Assembly: GCA_903916765.1 (NCBI GenBank)
Contig: CAIWXV010000078.1
Coordinates: 1 to 35,571, forward strand
Source: an uncultured Dehalococcoidia bacterium
GTDB taxonomy: Bacteria > Chloroflexota > Dehalococcoidia > Dehalococcoidales > Fen-1064
DNA: 35,571 nt
Direction of reading: 5' to 3'
In this document: piece by piece, positions 1-9,424 of the stretch
Layout of the letters: each line of letters opens with the position of its first letter
Numbering within the stretch: the first letter of the stretch is position 1
Translations under genes and position numbers: made by a program
The notes under the pieces: generated by a model
Told to the model about the DNA's origin: nothing
Databases searched by the model: none
What the model saw: only the letters and a program-made list of their open reading frames with translations

Positions 1-1656
1 AATTTCGCCTTCAAGCATGGTGATTTGCTCTCCCAATTCACCGGACAGTCTTGAAAGCAAGCCGATATCCAGCTTGATACCATTCTCTTCCATATCGAAC
101 AGAACCGGCACCAAAGGCATTTCTACCTCATCGAACAATTGCCAAAGGTTCTGCCGGCGCAGTTCATTGCTAAGGATTTCGCTCAGCCGCCCGGTCATAT
201 CGGCATCAGCACAGGAGTAATCGGAGGCTTTTTCAATTTCCACCTGTGACATCGGGATTCGTTTACTGCCCGAGCCCATCAGGTCGGAAATTGGCGCCAT
301 TTCCACCCTTAATAAAGCAAAGGCCAGTGATTTGAGTCCCAGTGACGGTTCGCTGAGAAGATAGCTGGCAACCATAGTATCGAAGGTAAGATTGGTTACA
401 TTAATACCGACTCCACTGAGCACTTCCATATCGAATTTGCCATTGTGGGCAATTTTGGACTTCGTAGCATCCTCAAAAATGGGCTTGAGCCTCTCGACAA
501 CCTGTTGAAGAGGTAATTGAGGCAACTGCATCATGCCGATATGCCCGACCGGGATGTAATACGATTCACCGGGAGTAGGTGAGACAGAGATACCGACAAG
601 CTGAGCCTGGATTGAATTTAAGCCAACTGTCTCGGTATCGAAGGCAAAAGATGCGGAAGCGGAGAGCCGCTTAACCAGTGCCTCCAGAGCTTCGGAGGTA
701 TTAACAAGATGGTAATCACGTTTTACCGATGGTCCGGCTTCGGTTTGCAACGGTGTTTCAAACAACTGCGGCTCTTCGGCGGATGGCTGTAATTTGTTCA
801 GGAGACTGGAAAACTCAAGCTCACGGAAAAGGTCAGCAACCTTACTACGATTGAAGTGGCTAGCTTGCGCCTCCTCGAGGTTAAGGGTCACTGGGGCTTT
901 GGTGACGATGGTTGTCAATTCCTTACACTGACGGGCAATCGCCTCATTTTCACTAAGTAGCGTCTGGAGTTTGAGAGGTGTAACCTCATCGAGGCGGGTA
1001 TAGATTTGCTCCAGACTACCGAATTGCTGGATCAGCTTTACGGCAGTTTTTTCGCCGATACCCTTAACACCAGGGATATTATCCGAAGGGTCGCCTTTGA
1101 GCGCCTTATAATCGGCGACGTTTTCGGGTTTGATCTCATATTTAGCAACGACCGCCGCCTCGTCAAAGAGGTCGGCATCACTGAAGCTGCCTCGCGGCCT
1201 AGGGTAGAGGACCTTGACCTTATCATTAACCAACTGCATAGTATCCGCATCGCCGGTAACGATAACCGTATCGATACCCTGCTCACTTGCCTGTCTGCCG
1301 AGAGTGCCAAGGACATCGTCCGCCTCGAATCCTTCCAGCTCATAGACGGGCACATTGAGAGCCTGCACCAGTTCTCTGACCCTTCCGAATTGCCCTACCA
1401 ACTCGGAAGGAGTCTCCGGACGTGTCGCTTTGTACTGGTCGAACATCTTATGACGGAAGGTAGGCGCCGCTTTGTCGAAGGCAATGGCGTAATGCGTAGG
1501 TTGAAGGTCATTGATTACCTTGAGCAGAATCGAGGCAAAGCCGTAAACTGCTCCGACCATCTCGCCGGTCTTGCGAATAGTCAGCGGAGGTAGAGCGTGG
1601 AAAGCACGGTGTACCAAGGCATTGCCATCGAAGAGGATGAGTAAGGGTTTTTTCAT
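1..1656 (-). CDS. polA: DNA polymerase I, N-terminal 552 codons (3' end outside window)
   Basis: The minus-strand frame is open from the ATG at 1656 to the window edge; the ORF track misses it because no stop is present. It begins MKKPLLILFDGNALVHRAF, the start of the 5' nuclease domain, followed by the helix-hairpin-helix stretch DPSDNIPGVKGIGEKTA. The 3'-5' exonuclease domain comes next, and its motifs look intact: Exo I FAFDTET with D340 and E342, Exo II AHNGKFDMEVL, and Exo III YSCAD. Proofreading is therefore probably retained, unlike in many bacterial PolA proteins. The polymerase domain proper lies beyond the window. PolA removes RNA primers and fills gaps in replication and repair. 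It is divergent from gyrB across a 246-base gap. The long plus-strand ORFs opposite it are shadows. Confidence 0.96.
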   Translation of the reverse strand, partial: MKKPLLILFDGNALVHRAFHALPPLTIRKTGEMVGAVYGFASILLKVINDLQPTHYAIAFDKAAPTFRHKMFDQYKATRPETPSELVGQFGRVRELVQALNVPVYELEGFEADDVLGTLGRQASEQGIDTVIVTGDADTMQLVNDKVKVLYPRPRGSFSDADLFDEAAVVAKYEIKPENVADYKALKGDPSDNIPGVKGIGEKTAVKLIQQFGSLEQIYTRLDEVTPLKLQTLLSENEAIARQCKELTTIVTKAPVTLNLEEAQASHFNRSKVADLFRELEFSSLLNKLQPSAEEPQLFETPLQTEAGPSVKRDYHLVNTSEALEALVKRLSASASFAFDTETVGLNSIQAQLVGISVSPTPGESYYIPVGHIGMMQLPQLPLQQVVERLKPIFEDATKSKIAHNGKFDMEVLSGVGINVTNLTFDTMVASYLLSEPSLGLKSLAFALLRVEMAPISDLMGSGSKRIPMSQVEIEKASDYSCADADMTGRLSEILSNELRRQNLWQLFDEVEMPLVPVLFDMEENGIKLDIGLLSRLSGELGEQITMLEGEI

Positions 1657-1662
1657 GCCCTC

Positions 1663-1668
1663 ATTATA
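1663..1668 (-). promoter_or_regulatory. Extended -10 promoter of polA, predicted leaderless
   Basis: On the minus strand the sequence TGCTATAATGAGGGCATG carries a perfect TATAAT with an upstream TG (extended -10). Only six bases separate it from the polA ATG, so transcription should begin at or next to the start codon. No good -35 is seen (TTTCTT at 17-base spacing). Confidence 0.6.
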
Positions 1669-1724
1669 GCAGAGGGAGTGGAGTGAAGAAACTCGTAGGG
1701 ATGCGAATGTCCGTTGTTATATGG

Positions 1725-1744
1725 ATCCCGATTTACATCGGGAT
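1725..1744. repeat. Short inverted repeat ATCCCGA-TTTACA-TCGGGAT
   Basis: A perfect 7-base stem with a 6-base loop lies in the polA/gyrB divergent spacer, upstream of the gyrB promoter. No T tract follows on either strand, so it is not an obvious terminator. It could be a protein-binding site or a copy of a small dispersed repeat; function is not known. Confidence 0.45.
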
Positions 1745-1759
1745 AACACTCACGCCTCA

Positions 1760-1778
1760 TAGCTTCACTTTGAAGCTA
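1760..1778. promoter_or_regulatory. Palindrome overlapping the gyrB -35 (candidate operator)
   Basis: TAGCTTCA-CTT-TGAAGCTA is a perfect 8-base inverted repeat with a 3-base centre. It covers the -35 hexamer of the gyrB promoter, so a bound protein would block polymerase. No regulator is identified. Confidence 0.4.
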
Positions 1779-1792
1779 AGGTGTGGTATAAT
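1764..1792 (+). promoter_or_regulatory. Promoter of gyrB
   Basis: TTCACT (-35) is followed after 17 bases by TATAAT (-10), preceded by TGG to give an extended -10. Transcription should start near 1799, leaving a leader of about 104 bases before gyrB. Confidence 0.65.
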
Positions 1793-1816
1793 GAAATAAA
1801 TGGGGAATTAGCTTTC

Positions 1817-1857
1817 GGACGCGGATGGTAAAAAGTATCTGTCAAGCGTCCTTTTTT
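1817..1857 (+). terminator. Terminator-like hairpin in the gyrB leader (possible attenuator)
   Basis: GGACGC (1817-1822) pairs with GCGTCC (1846-1851) and is followed at once by six T. The 23-base loop holds a weak inner pairing (GGAT with ATCT). The structure lies downstream of the gyrB promoter and about 45 bases before the start codon, so it would end gyrB transcription early unless it is read through or refolded. The stem is only six base pairs with a large loop, so strength is uncertain. Confidence 0.5.
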
Positions 1858-1896
1858 ACATTCTGAAATACGAAATTCGTCCCTGCGGAGTAATAG

Positions 1897-3855
<1,959 letters not shown>

Positions 3856-3885
3856 ACTTAACTAACAACTGACAAGCATCTTTTG

Positions 3886-5460
3886 TTAAGTTACAAAGAG
3901 ATTATGGGAAGAAGACTTACCATCGGTCGTCAGATTCATCCCCAATCTTTTTAAGCCCACCTCATCTCCGGGAGTAGGCATATGCGTCATATGCATTTCA
4001 CAACCTTTTAATTCTACCAACTTCTTCATCGCTAATTCTGCGGTGTGATTAGTAGTAGCACTTATGGAGAGGGCAATCAGAGTTTCTTCCAAATCCAAAC
4101 TCGCGGATTCTGCGCCCAAAATCTCTTTCTTTAATTTGGATATTTGATTTATTATGTGCGGGGAGAGCAAGAGAATCTCATCGGGTATGTTCGCCAGAAC
4201 TTTGGTGGCATTCAATATCAGACTTGAAGAAGTATGCAGGAGCTGGGAATTTTTTCCTGTGATAATTCTACCGTCGCTTAACTGGACGGCCGCGCCGCAA
4301 TATATACCGGCATTACCTTTAACCTTTGCCTCTGCCTCAGCAGCAGCGTTTCTGGCTGCCTCAACCACCACCCTATCTGTAATCTTGACGCCCAATTCTT
4401 CCATCAAGCGCATTACCCTGTCCGCTGTCTCTTTCTTTTCTATCCCCAATATATATTCTTCGCTGTATCTAAAATAGCGCCGGATTAATTCCTGTTTTGC
4501 AGCCTCCTTCACTATCTCATCATTGACAATACCAAAACCTGCCCGATTCACTCCCATATCCGTAGGCGAATTATAGAGTGATTGTTTCGCCCATCTAAGC
4601 AAGCCATCGGAGGAGCCGCCTTCTTTGCCTATGGCAGCCTCGGCAGCAAAGATTTTACTTAAGATAAGTTTTAATATCGGAAAGCTCTCTACATCACGAT
4701 TATAATTTACAACAGTCTCGTTATAGGCATTCAAATGAAAGGGGTCAACCAGATTAAAATCCTGAATATCGGCAGTGGCTGCTTCGTAGGCAATGTTTAC
4801 AGGGTGCTTAAGCGGTAAATTCCAAATGGGGAAAGTCTCAAATTTGGCATAGCCGGCGTTTATTCCACGTTTTTGCTCCTGATATAACTGCGATAAGCAG
4901 GCAGCTAGTTTTCCACTACCCGGTCCGGGCCCGGTCACTACCACAATCGGATTCTTGGTTTCTATATACTCATTTTTGCCGAAGCCATCGTCACTGACCA
5001 CCGAATCTATATTCGCAGGGTATCCATCTATAGGGTAATGTAAATAGACTCTAACACCCCTATGCTCTAGTTTATTTTTAAAGATAATAGCAGAGGGTTG
5101 ATTGGCAAAGCGTGTAATCACCACGGCGATGACATGCAGATCCCACTTTCTTAAATCATCAATCAATTTTAAAGTGGCATCATCGTAGGTTATCCCAAAG
5201 TCACCCCTTACCCTTCCTTTTTCGATGTCGCCGGCATAAATACACAAGACAATATCTATCTTATCCTTTAATACCCGTAAGAGACTTATCTTGACATTAG
5301 GGTCATAGCCTGGAAGGACACGCGCAGCGTGATAATCAAAACAGAGCTTTCCACCGAACTCCAAGTAGAGTTTATTGCCGAACTTTGCCACCCGGTCTAA
5401 AATGGCGGCAGTCTGCTCTTTAAGATATTTCTCATTATCAAAACCGATTTTCTGTTTCAT
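3886..5460 (-). CDS. UPF0371 / DUF1846 family protein
   Basis: The whole 524-residue protein reads as a UPF0371 (DUF1846) protein, a conserved family of near-constant length whose biochemical role I do not know. Visible features are a loop rich in glycine, VVTGPGPGSGKLAACLS (residues 174-190), which looks like a nucleotide- or phosphate-binding loop, and the stretches GRVRGDFGITYDDATLKLI and PTDMGVNRAGFGI. No signal peptide or membrane segment is seen, so it is probably cytosolic. The ATG at 5460 has AGGGG about 15 bases upstream. It lies between gyrB (convergent) and nadD (25 bases upstream, same strand) and could share the obgE-nadD transcript. Parts of the gene look more AT-rich by eye than its neighbours (about 32 percent GC in one 60-base line), so later acquisition is possible but not shown. 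Confidence 0.9.
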   Translation of the reverse strand: MKQKIGFDNEKYLKEQTAAILDRVAKFGNKLYLEFGGKLCFDYHAARVLPGYDPNVKISLLRVLKDKIDIVLCIYAGDIEKGRVRGDFGITYDDATLKLIDDLRKWDLHVIAVVITRFANQPSAIIFKNKLEHRGVRVYLHYPIDGYPANIDSVVSDDGFGKNEYIETKNPIVVVTGPGPGSGKLAACLSQLYQEQKRGINAGYAKFETFPIWNLPLKHPVNIAYEAATADIQDFNLVDPFHLNAYNETVVNYNRDVESFPILKLILSKIFAAEAAIGKEGGSSDGLLRWAKQSLYNSPTDMGVNRAGFGIVNDEIVKEAAKQELIRRYFRYSEEYILGIEKKETADRVMRLMEELGVKITDRVVVEAARNAAAEAEAKVKGNAGIYCGAAVQLSDGRIITGKNSQLLHTSSSLILNATKVLANIPDEILLLSPHIINQISKLKKEILGAESASLDLEETLIALSISATTNHTAELAMKKLVELKGCEMHMTHMPTPGDEVGLKRLGMNLTTDGKSSSHNLFVT

Positions 5461-5485
5461 GTTTACGCCATTTTACCCCTTACCA

Positions 5486-6091
5486 CTATCTCTTCCGGTA
5501 CAACCTGTTTTCTTCGATGTATTTCTCAACTGCTGGGGGTACTAAATATTTGATAGAGTGACCCTCGGCTACTCTATGCCTGATATCGGTAGCGCTGATA
5601 TTTATTAGTGGCTTATCCAGAAAAATAACCCTCTTCGCTAAGCCGGGAATTGTGGCTTCCAGAGATTTGAGGTCGGGACGGGTATAACCGGGTCTACAGA
5701 CAACCGCTAGGGAACACATCTTTATCAACCTCAATGGTTCTTTCCAGTAAGGCAACTGTACCAGACTATCCCAGCCCATGATTAGAAACAACTCAGATGC
5801 TTCGCCAAGCTCTGTTTTCAACTGGGTAATGGTATCAGCGGAGTAAGATGGTCCCTGACGCTCTACTTCAACCGTAGAGAGTTTGAAGTAAGGTCTGCCG
5901 TCGATTGCCAGTAATACCATCTGGACTCTGTGGATAACCGAGAGGATCGGCTTGCCCGATTTCATCCACGGTTGGCCTGCAGGTAGAAAAAGCACTTCCG
6001 CTAGGTCGAGGTCAGCTCTTGCTTCGTAGGCAATCGCAAGATGCCCGTTGTGGATGGGGTTGAAAGTTCCGCCAAGGATGCCTACTTTAAT
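5486..6091 (-). CDS. nadD: Nicotinate-mononucleotide adenylyltransferase, apparent ATT start
   Basis: NadD adenylylates nicotinate mononucleotide to deamido-NAD. The ORF track begins at a GTG (5995), which would delete the nucleotide-binding motif. Reading back in frame gives KVGILGGTFNPIHNGHL, the GxFxPxHxGH signature, and the frame is then closed by the obgE TAG at 6095-6097. The only plausible initiator between is ATT at 6091-6089, preceded by GGGAG nine bases upstream inside obgE. That start gives 201 residues, normal for NadD. The C-terminal ISATDIRHRVAEG motif is also present. It lies three bases after obgE in the same reading frame. Function is certain; the start codon is an inference, and a sequencing error or stop read-through are the alternatives. 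Confidence 0.9.
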   Translation of the reverse strand: MKVGILGGTFNPIHNGHLAIAYEARADLDLAEVLFLPAGQPWMKSGKPILSVIHRVQMVLLAIDGRPYFKLSTVEVERQGPSYSADTITQLKTELGEASELFLIMGWDSLVQLPYWKEPLRLIKMCSLAVVCRPGYTRPDLKSLEATIPGLAKRVIFLDKPLINISATDIRHRVAEGHSIKYLVPPAVEKYIEENRLYRKR

Positions 6092-6094
6092 TTT

Positions 6095-7351
6095 CTACCA
6101 CTCCCATTCGATATTACCACAGCGTACCTTATGCCCATACTTGATACCGGCTTTTTCCAAGGCCTTGTCAATACCCCACTTGGTTATTTGCCCGCGTACC
6201 TGCCCCTTCACCACAGGGTCGCTCATATCCACTCTTGCCACAATACGTTCCAAATCCGGCATCTGGATGACAAAAGCATCGCCTTTACCGGTTACCTCCA
6301 CGCGGTTACGCCGCGGGTGGGGATGGAATACTTTGGGAGCAGTTTCTTCCGTATGCACATCGGCTTCTTTTAATAAACCCATTAACATTCTCATAAGCTC
6401 AGTGATACCCTCACCGGTTACAGCGGAAATGAATCTCACATTGATTCCGGCTTCATGGAAGGCTATTTTGATTTCATCTTTTCTTTCTTTTACCTGAGGT
6501 AAGTCAATTTTATTGATAATGACAATCTGAGGCTTCCGAGCCAACCGAGAATCGAAGAGGCTGAGTTCGTTATTCACTTTTATCATATTGTCCAGAGGAG
6601 AATCCGCCGTGCCGTCGATAAGGTGAATCAATACTCGGGTGCGCATACTGTGGCGCAGGAAATCATGCCCCAGCCCGCGTCCTAAATGAGCACCATCGAT
6701 TAACCCCGGGATTTCGGCTAAAACAAAGGTTCCGTATTCTACTTCAACGATACCTACCACCGGCTCCTTGGTAGTGAAAGGGTAATCAGCTACCTGCGGT
6801 TTAGCAGCAGTAGCAAGTGCCAGTAATGATGACTTCCCAACATTCGGATAGCCGATAATACCGACATCGGCGATTAACTTCATTTCCAGCAAGATAATCT
6901 TTTCTTCCCCGTTATCACCGGCTTGTGCCAAGCGGGGGGTCTGGTTAGTAGACGATGCAAAGTGGATATTTCCCCAACCACCTCTGCCACCCCGAGCTAC
7001 TGCGATCTGCTCTCCATCCTTTCCCAAATCGCCTAGCAGCATATCTGAATCATCCTTGTTCTTTTCATAAACCACAGTTCCTTCCGGAACCTTCAGGATA
7101 AGGGCATCTCCATTTTTACCGTGTTTCTTTTGAGCCTGACCATTCCCACCATCTACCGACCGATACAAACCCTTTTTCTTGAAACCCCACAGATTCATCA
7201 CTGAAGGGTCAGCTTGTAATATAACATCTCCACCTTTACCCCCATCCCCACCATCAGGACCACCAAAAGGTACAAACTTCTCCCTACGGAAGGTAATTGC
7301 ACCGTTACCACCCTTACCAGCTTTAACACAAACTTCAACGATATCGAACAT
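6095..7351 (-). CDS. obgE: Obg family GTPase
   Basis: Obg is an essential GTPase that binds the large ribosomal subunit and links ribosome assembly to growth. The glycine-rich Obg fold fills residues 1 to about 158 (GGDGGKGGDVI, then RGGRGGWGN). The G domain follows with G1 GYPNVGKSS and G4 NKID; the G3 box reads EIPG where DIPG is more usual. The C-terminal OCT domain is present (about 345-418, with VKGQVRGQITKWGIDKALEKAG), placing it with the three-domain Obg proteins. It ends three bases before nadD and probably forms an operon with it. The ATG at 7351 has no clear ribosome-binding site. The preceding 216 bases separate it from dnaA. Confidence 0.97.
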   Translation of the reverse strand: MFDIVEVCVKAGKGGNGAITFRREKFVPFGGPDGGDGGKGGDVILQADPSVMNLWGFKKKGLYRSVDGGNGQAQKKHGKNGDALILKVPEGTVVYEKNKDDSDMLLGDLGKDGEQIAVARGGRGGWGNIHFASSTNQTPRLAQAGDNGEEKIILLEMKLIADVGIIGYPNVGKSSLLALATAAKPQVADYPFTTKEPVVGIVEVEYGTFVLAEIPGLIDGAHLGRGLGHDFLRHSMRTRVLIHLIDGTADSPLDNMIKVNNELSLFDSRLARKPQIVIINKIDLPQVKERKDEIKIAFHEAGINVRFISAVTGEGITELMRMLMGLLKEADVHTEETAPKVFHPHPRRNRVEVTGKGDAFVIQMPDLERIVARVDMSDPVVKGQVRGQITKWGIDKALEKAGIKYGHKVRCGNIEWEW

Positions 7352-7567
7352 TTAATGTTATGGTACACCAAATCATTCTCTTTTTCTATATTGGAGAAGG
7401 GAGAAGTAGTAATAATATAGGGGAGGGCGTGTGTAACAGGCGTTGAATTGCGGCAGAGGATATTATTTTGGGAGTTTCTTGGAATCGACCGGGGGAAAAG
7501 TTATAGAAAACCGCAGGGAGTTATCGAAAAAAAGAGAGTGAATTTAAAGATTTGCGGAAAGTTACCG
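7352..7567. other. dnaA-obgE spacer with paired GTTATmGAAAA elements
   Basis: This 216-base gap lies downstream of dnaA and upstream of obgE. It contains GTTATAGAAAA (7500-7510) and GTTATCGAAAA (7520-7530), exactly 20 bases apart, and a third related GTTACCG at 7561. A purine-rich, AT-rich tract runs through them. TTATCGAAA matches the usual DnaA box TTATCCACA at 7 of 9 positions. It could hold origin sites or the obgE promoter; I see no convincing promoter hexamers. Confidence 0.3.
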
Positions 7568-8887
7568 TTAATTGCGAGCGCGGGTGGAATGAATTCTCTG
7601 TTGGATATTGAAGATCTGTCGTTTCAGTAACGGGTCATTGTTGATAGCATCGGATATCTTCCCAAATGCATAACTGACGGTGGAAGAGCTCCGGTCACCG
7701 AATTCCTTACCGATTTCCGATAGAGAGCAATCGGTTTCCTGCCGTATCAGATACATGCACAGGTGGCGAGCAAAAACTGTGGCCTCATCCCGTCTTTTGC
7801 CTCTAAGGTCGGAGAGGGTCAACTGGAAAGTGCCGGCGACTGCTTCGGTGACGAGGTTTGGGGTGACGATTGCTAGCTGGGGTTCCTTGCCGACGATATC
7901 TTCCAAGGCACGCGCGGCGATTTCAGGGGTTACCATCGTTCTCAGAAGCTTTGAGTAAGCGACGACCCGGTTTAGGGAACCTTCCAATGCCCGTATATTT
8001 TCTTTAATTTGGAGAGCAATGAACTCCAGGACATCAGGGTTGATATCGACACCGTCCCGCTCGGCTTTAAGTTGAAGGATGCCAAGGCGGGTTTCAAAAT
8101 CCGGCGATTGAAGGTCGGCTACCAGCCCCCACTCAAGACGGGAGCGCAACCTTTCTTTAAGCATAGGGATAGATTTCGGTGACTGGTCGCTGGCAAGAAC
8201 AATCTGTCGGTTGTTGCTGTGGAGCTCATTGAAGGTGTAGAAAAAGTTCTCCTCGGTTTGTTCTTTGCCAGCGAAGAATTGCACATCGTCTACCATCAGA
8301 ATATCGACAGTGCGAAACTTCTTACGAAATTCATCGGTAGTTTTTTCGCGGATGGCGGTGACCAGCTCGTTGGTGTACTGCTCGGCGCTGACGTAGAGGA
8401 CTGCCAGATGGTTGGCGACAGCCCTGTTACCGATGGCGTGGAGTAGGTGAGTTTTGCCGAGGCCTGCTCCGCCGTAGAGGAATAAGGGATTGAAAGCCAG
8501 CCCCGGGTTTTCTACTATCTTAGCAGCGGCGGCATAGGCGAGGTTATTGGAATTGCCCACCACGAAAGTATCGAAAGTATATCTGGGATTGAACAGTGGC
8601 AGGTTAGTCCGCCCAGGTAGAGTTTTTTCGGTGTTGTTGGCGACGCTAAATTCAACCTTAACGGGTTCCCGGAGGACATCGGTAAGCACCTTCTCGATGA
8701 GAGAGTGCTGATTTCTCCCTAGATACTCGGCTATAAAAGTGTTAGGTACGCCAACGACAAATTTTCCATCCTGATAATTTTGACCGCAGGTCTTGTTCAG
8801 CCAGGTGTGAAAATTTGCCTTACTGACCTCGAGTTGTAATTGTCCTAAAGCGGCTTCCCAGATTTCCGGGGCCGAACGAATTATCAT
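7568..8887 (-). CDS. dnaA: Chromosomal replication initiator DnaA
   Basis: DnaA binds origin boxes and opens DNA for replication. The 439-residue protein has domain I (about 1-80), a short linker, and an AAA+ domain with Walker A GGAGLGKTH (139-147) and Walker B ILMVDD (196-201). Domain IV holds KRRDEATVFARHL and the signature-like EIGKEFGDRSSSTVSYA. In most DnaA proteins the latter reads GGRDHTTVxHA. Here the positions of E. coli Asp433, His434 and Thr435 are all serine (S400-S402), and Pro423 is also serine, while the Arg399 and Arg407 equivalents remain. DNA recognition may therefore differ. The ATG at 8887 follows a 537-base gap upstream. The short plus-strand ORFs inside are shadows. Confidence 0.97.
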   Translation of the reverse strand: MIIRSAPEIWEAALGQLQLEVSKANFHTWLNKTCGQNYQDGKFVVGVPNTFIAEYLGRNQHSLIEKVLTDVLREPVKVEFSVANNTEKTLPGRTNLPLFNPRYTFDTFVVGNSNNLAYAAAAKIVENPGLAFNPLFLYGGAGLGKTHLLHAIGNRAVANHLAVLYVSAEQYTNELVTAIREKTTDEFRKKFRTVDILMVDDVQFFAGKEQTEENFFYTFNELHSNNRQIVLASDQSPKSIPMLKERLRSRLEWGLVADLQSPDFETRLGILQLKAERDGVDINPDVLEFIALQIKENIRALEGSLNRVVAYSKLLRTMVTPEIAARALEDIVGKEPQLAIVTPNLVTEAVAGTFQLTLSDLRGKRRDEATVFARHLCMYLIRQETDCSLSEIGKEFGDRSSSTVSYAFGKISDAINNDPLLKRQIFNIQQRIHSTRARN

Positions 8888-9291
8888 AGCTATTCCTAAT
8901 CCAAACTACAGGCTCGGAGTAAGCACAACTATACCCCCTTACGCCTTCTGCAGGTTGGTGAAAAATATCCCGGGTCCGATGATGACAAGTAACGATTACC
9001 AGAATAATATGTCCGACAGCAAGATAGCAAGGGTCTTGTTGTCAACTGCTGGCGGTTGCCGAGATTTAATTGCCCCGTTATTCTCACTCAAAGGGTACGT
9101 CAAGCTTTCTCTTTCTCTGTTTTTCTCGCTTACAGAGTGGATTATCAAGGGTTAGAGAAAAGTCGAATTCGGGTCAGAATTTTCCTGTCTTTCACGTGCG
9201 AACGGAGAACAATAAATTCGCTTTGGTTTATATATTCTTGTGGTCGAATCAAGCATCCCTGGTGTTGACACAATGCCCTATCCCTTTGTCC

Positions 9292-9306
9292 CTTCCCGTC
9301 GGGAAG
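9292..9306. repeat. Palindrome CTTCCCG-T-CGGGAAG
   Basis: A perfect 7-base inverted repeat around a single T lies nine bases before the larger hairpin at 9315. A one-base centre suits a DNA-binding site better than an RNA loop. Function is unknown. Confidence 0.45.
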
Positions 9307-9314
9307 AGAAAGAT

Positions 9315-9341
9315 GTTTAGAGGGGTTGTACCCCTCTAAAC
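9315..9341. repeat. Perfect 11-base hairpin GTTTAGAGGGG / CCCCTCTAAAC
   Basis: The two 11-base arms are perfectly complementary around a 5-base loop (TTGTA). No T tract follows on the plus strand; on the minus strand it is followed by ATCTTTCTCTT, only mildly T-rich. It is too regular to be chance, but whether it is a terminator, a small repeat element or an origin feature cannot be told here. Confidence 0.55.
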
Positions 9342-9373
9342 CGAGCCCTGCTTTCTCAATTGTAGAGGGAGGT

Positions 9374-9402
9374 TTGTGGCTGGGGTGTTTAGGTGCTAAA
9401 AT
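9374..9402 (+). promoter_or_regulatory. Promoter of fmt-mazG
   Basis: TTGTGG (-35), a 17-base spacer and TAAAAT (-10) with TGC directly upstream (extended -10). The expected start near 9409 leaves a short leader containing the fmt ribosome-binding site GGGAG. Confidence 0.5.
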
Positions 9403-9424
9403 GCGTTAGTCGGGAGAGAAAGCG

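Larger units (their letters stand above)
8888..9424. other. Gene-free 537-base region upstream of dnaA and fmt (candidate origin segment)
   Basis: This divergent spacer is the longest gene-free stretch in the window. It holds one near-consensus DnaA box (TTATTCTCA, 9078-9086, one mismatch), an AT-rich run near 9208-9238, a 7-base palindrome (9292-9306) and a strong 11-base hairpin (9315-9341), then the fmt promoter. A possible dnaA -10 (TATAGT on the minus strand) lies at 8928-8933. Three overlapping small ORFs of 66-89 codons have no recognisable protein character or ribosome-binding sites. Position next to dnaA suggests part of oriC, but no cluster of standard DnaA boxes is visible. Confidence 0.35.

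Noticed and set aside
1006-1593. 195-codon plus-strand ORF opposite polA
   Set aside because: It lies wholly inside the polA frame, has no recognisable motifs, and polA homology is clear on the other strand.
5929-5937. Perfect DnaA box (TTATCCACA on the minus strand) inside nadD
   Set aside because: A single exact 9-mer is expected by chance about once in four windows of this size, and it is in coding sequence with no companions.
6700-6720. EIPG in place of DIPG in the Obg G3 motif as a loss-of-function mark
   Set aside because: A conservative change that I believe also occurs in other Obg proteins; all other G motifs look intact.
7448-7630. 60-codon plus-strand ORF across the dnaA end
   Set aside because: Overlaps the dnaA C terminus, has no motif or clear ribosome-binding site, and sits in low-complexity purine-rich DNA.
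9265-9270. TTGACA upstream of fmt as a -35 element
   Set aside because: No -10-like hexamer lies 16-18 bases downstream; the promoter at 9374-9402 fits better.
8955-9339. Three overlapping plus-strand ORFs (66-89 codons) upstream of fmt
   Set aside because: No ribosome-binding sites, no protein-like composition, mutually overlapping, and crossed by hairpins.
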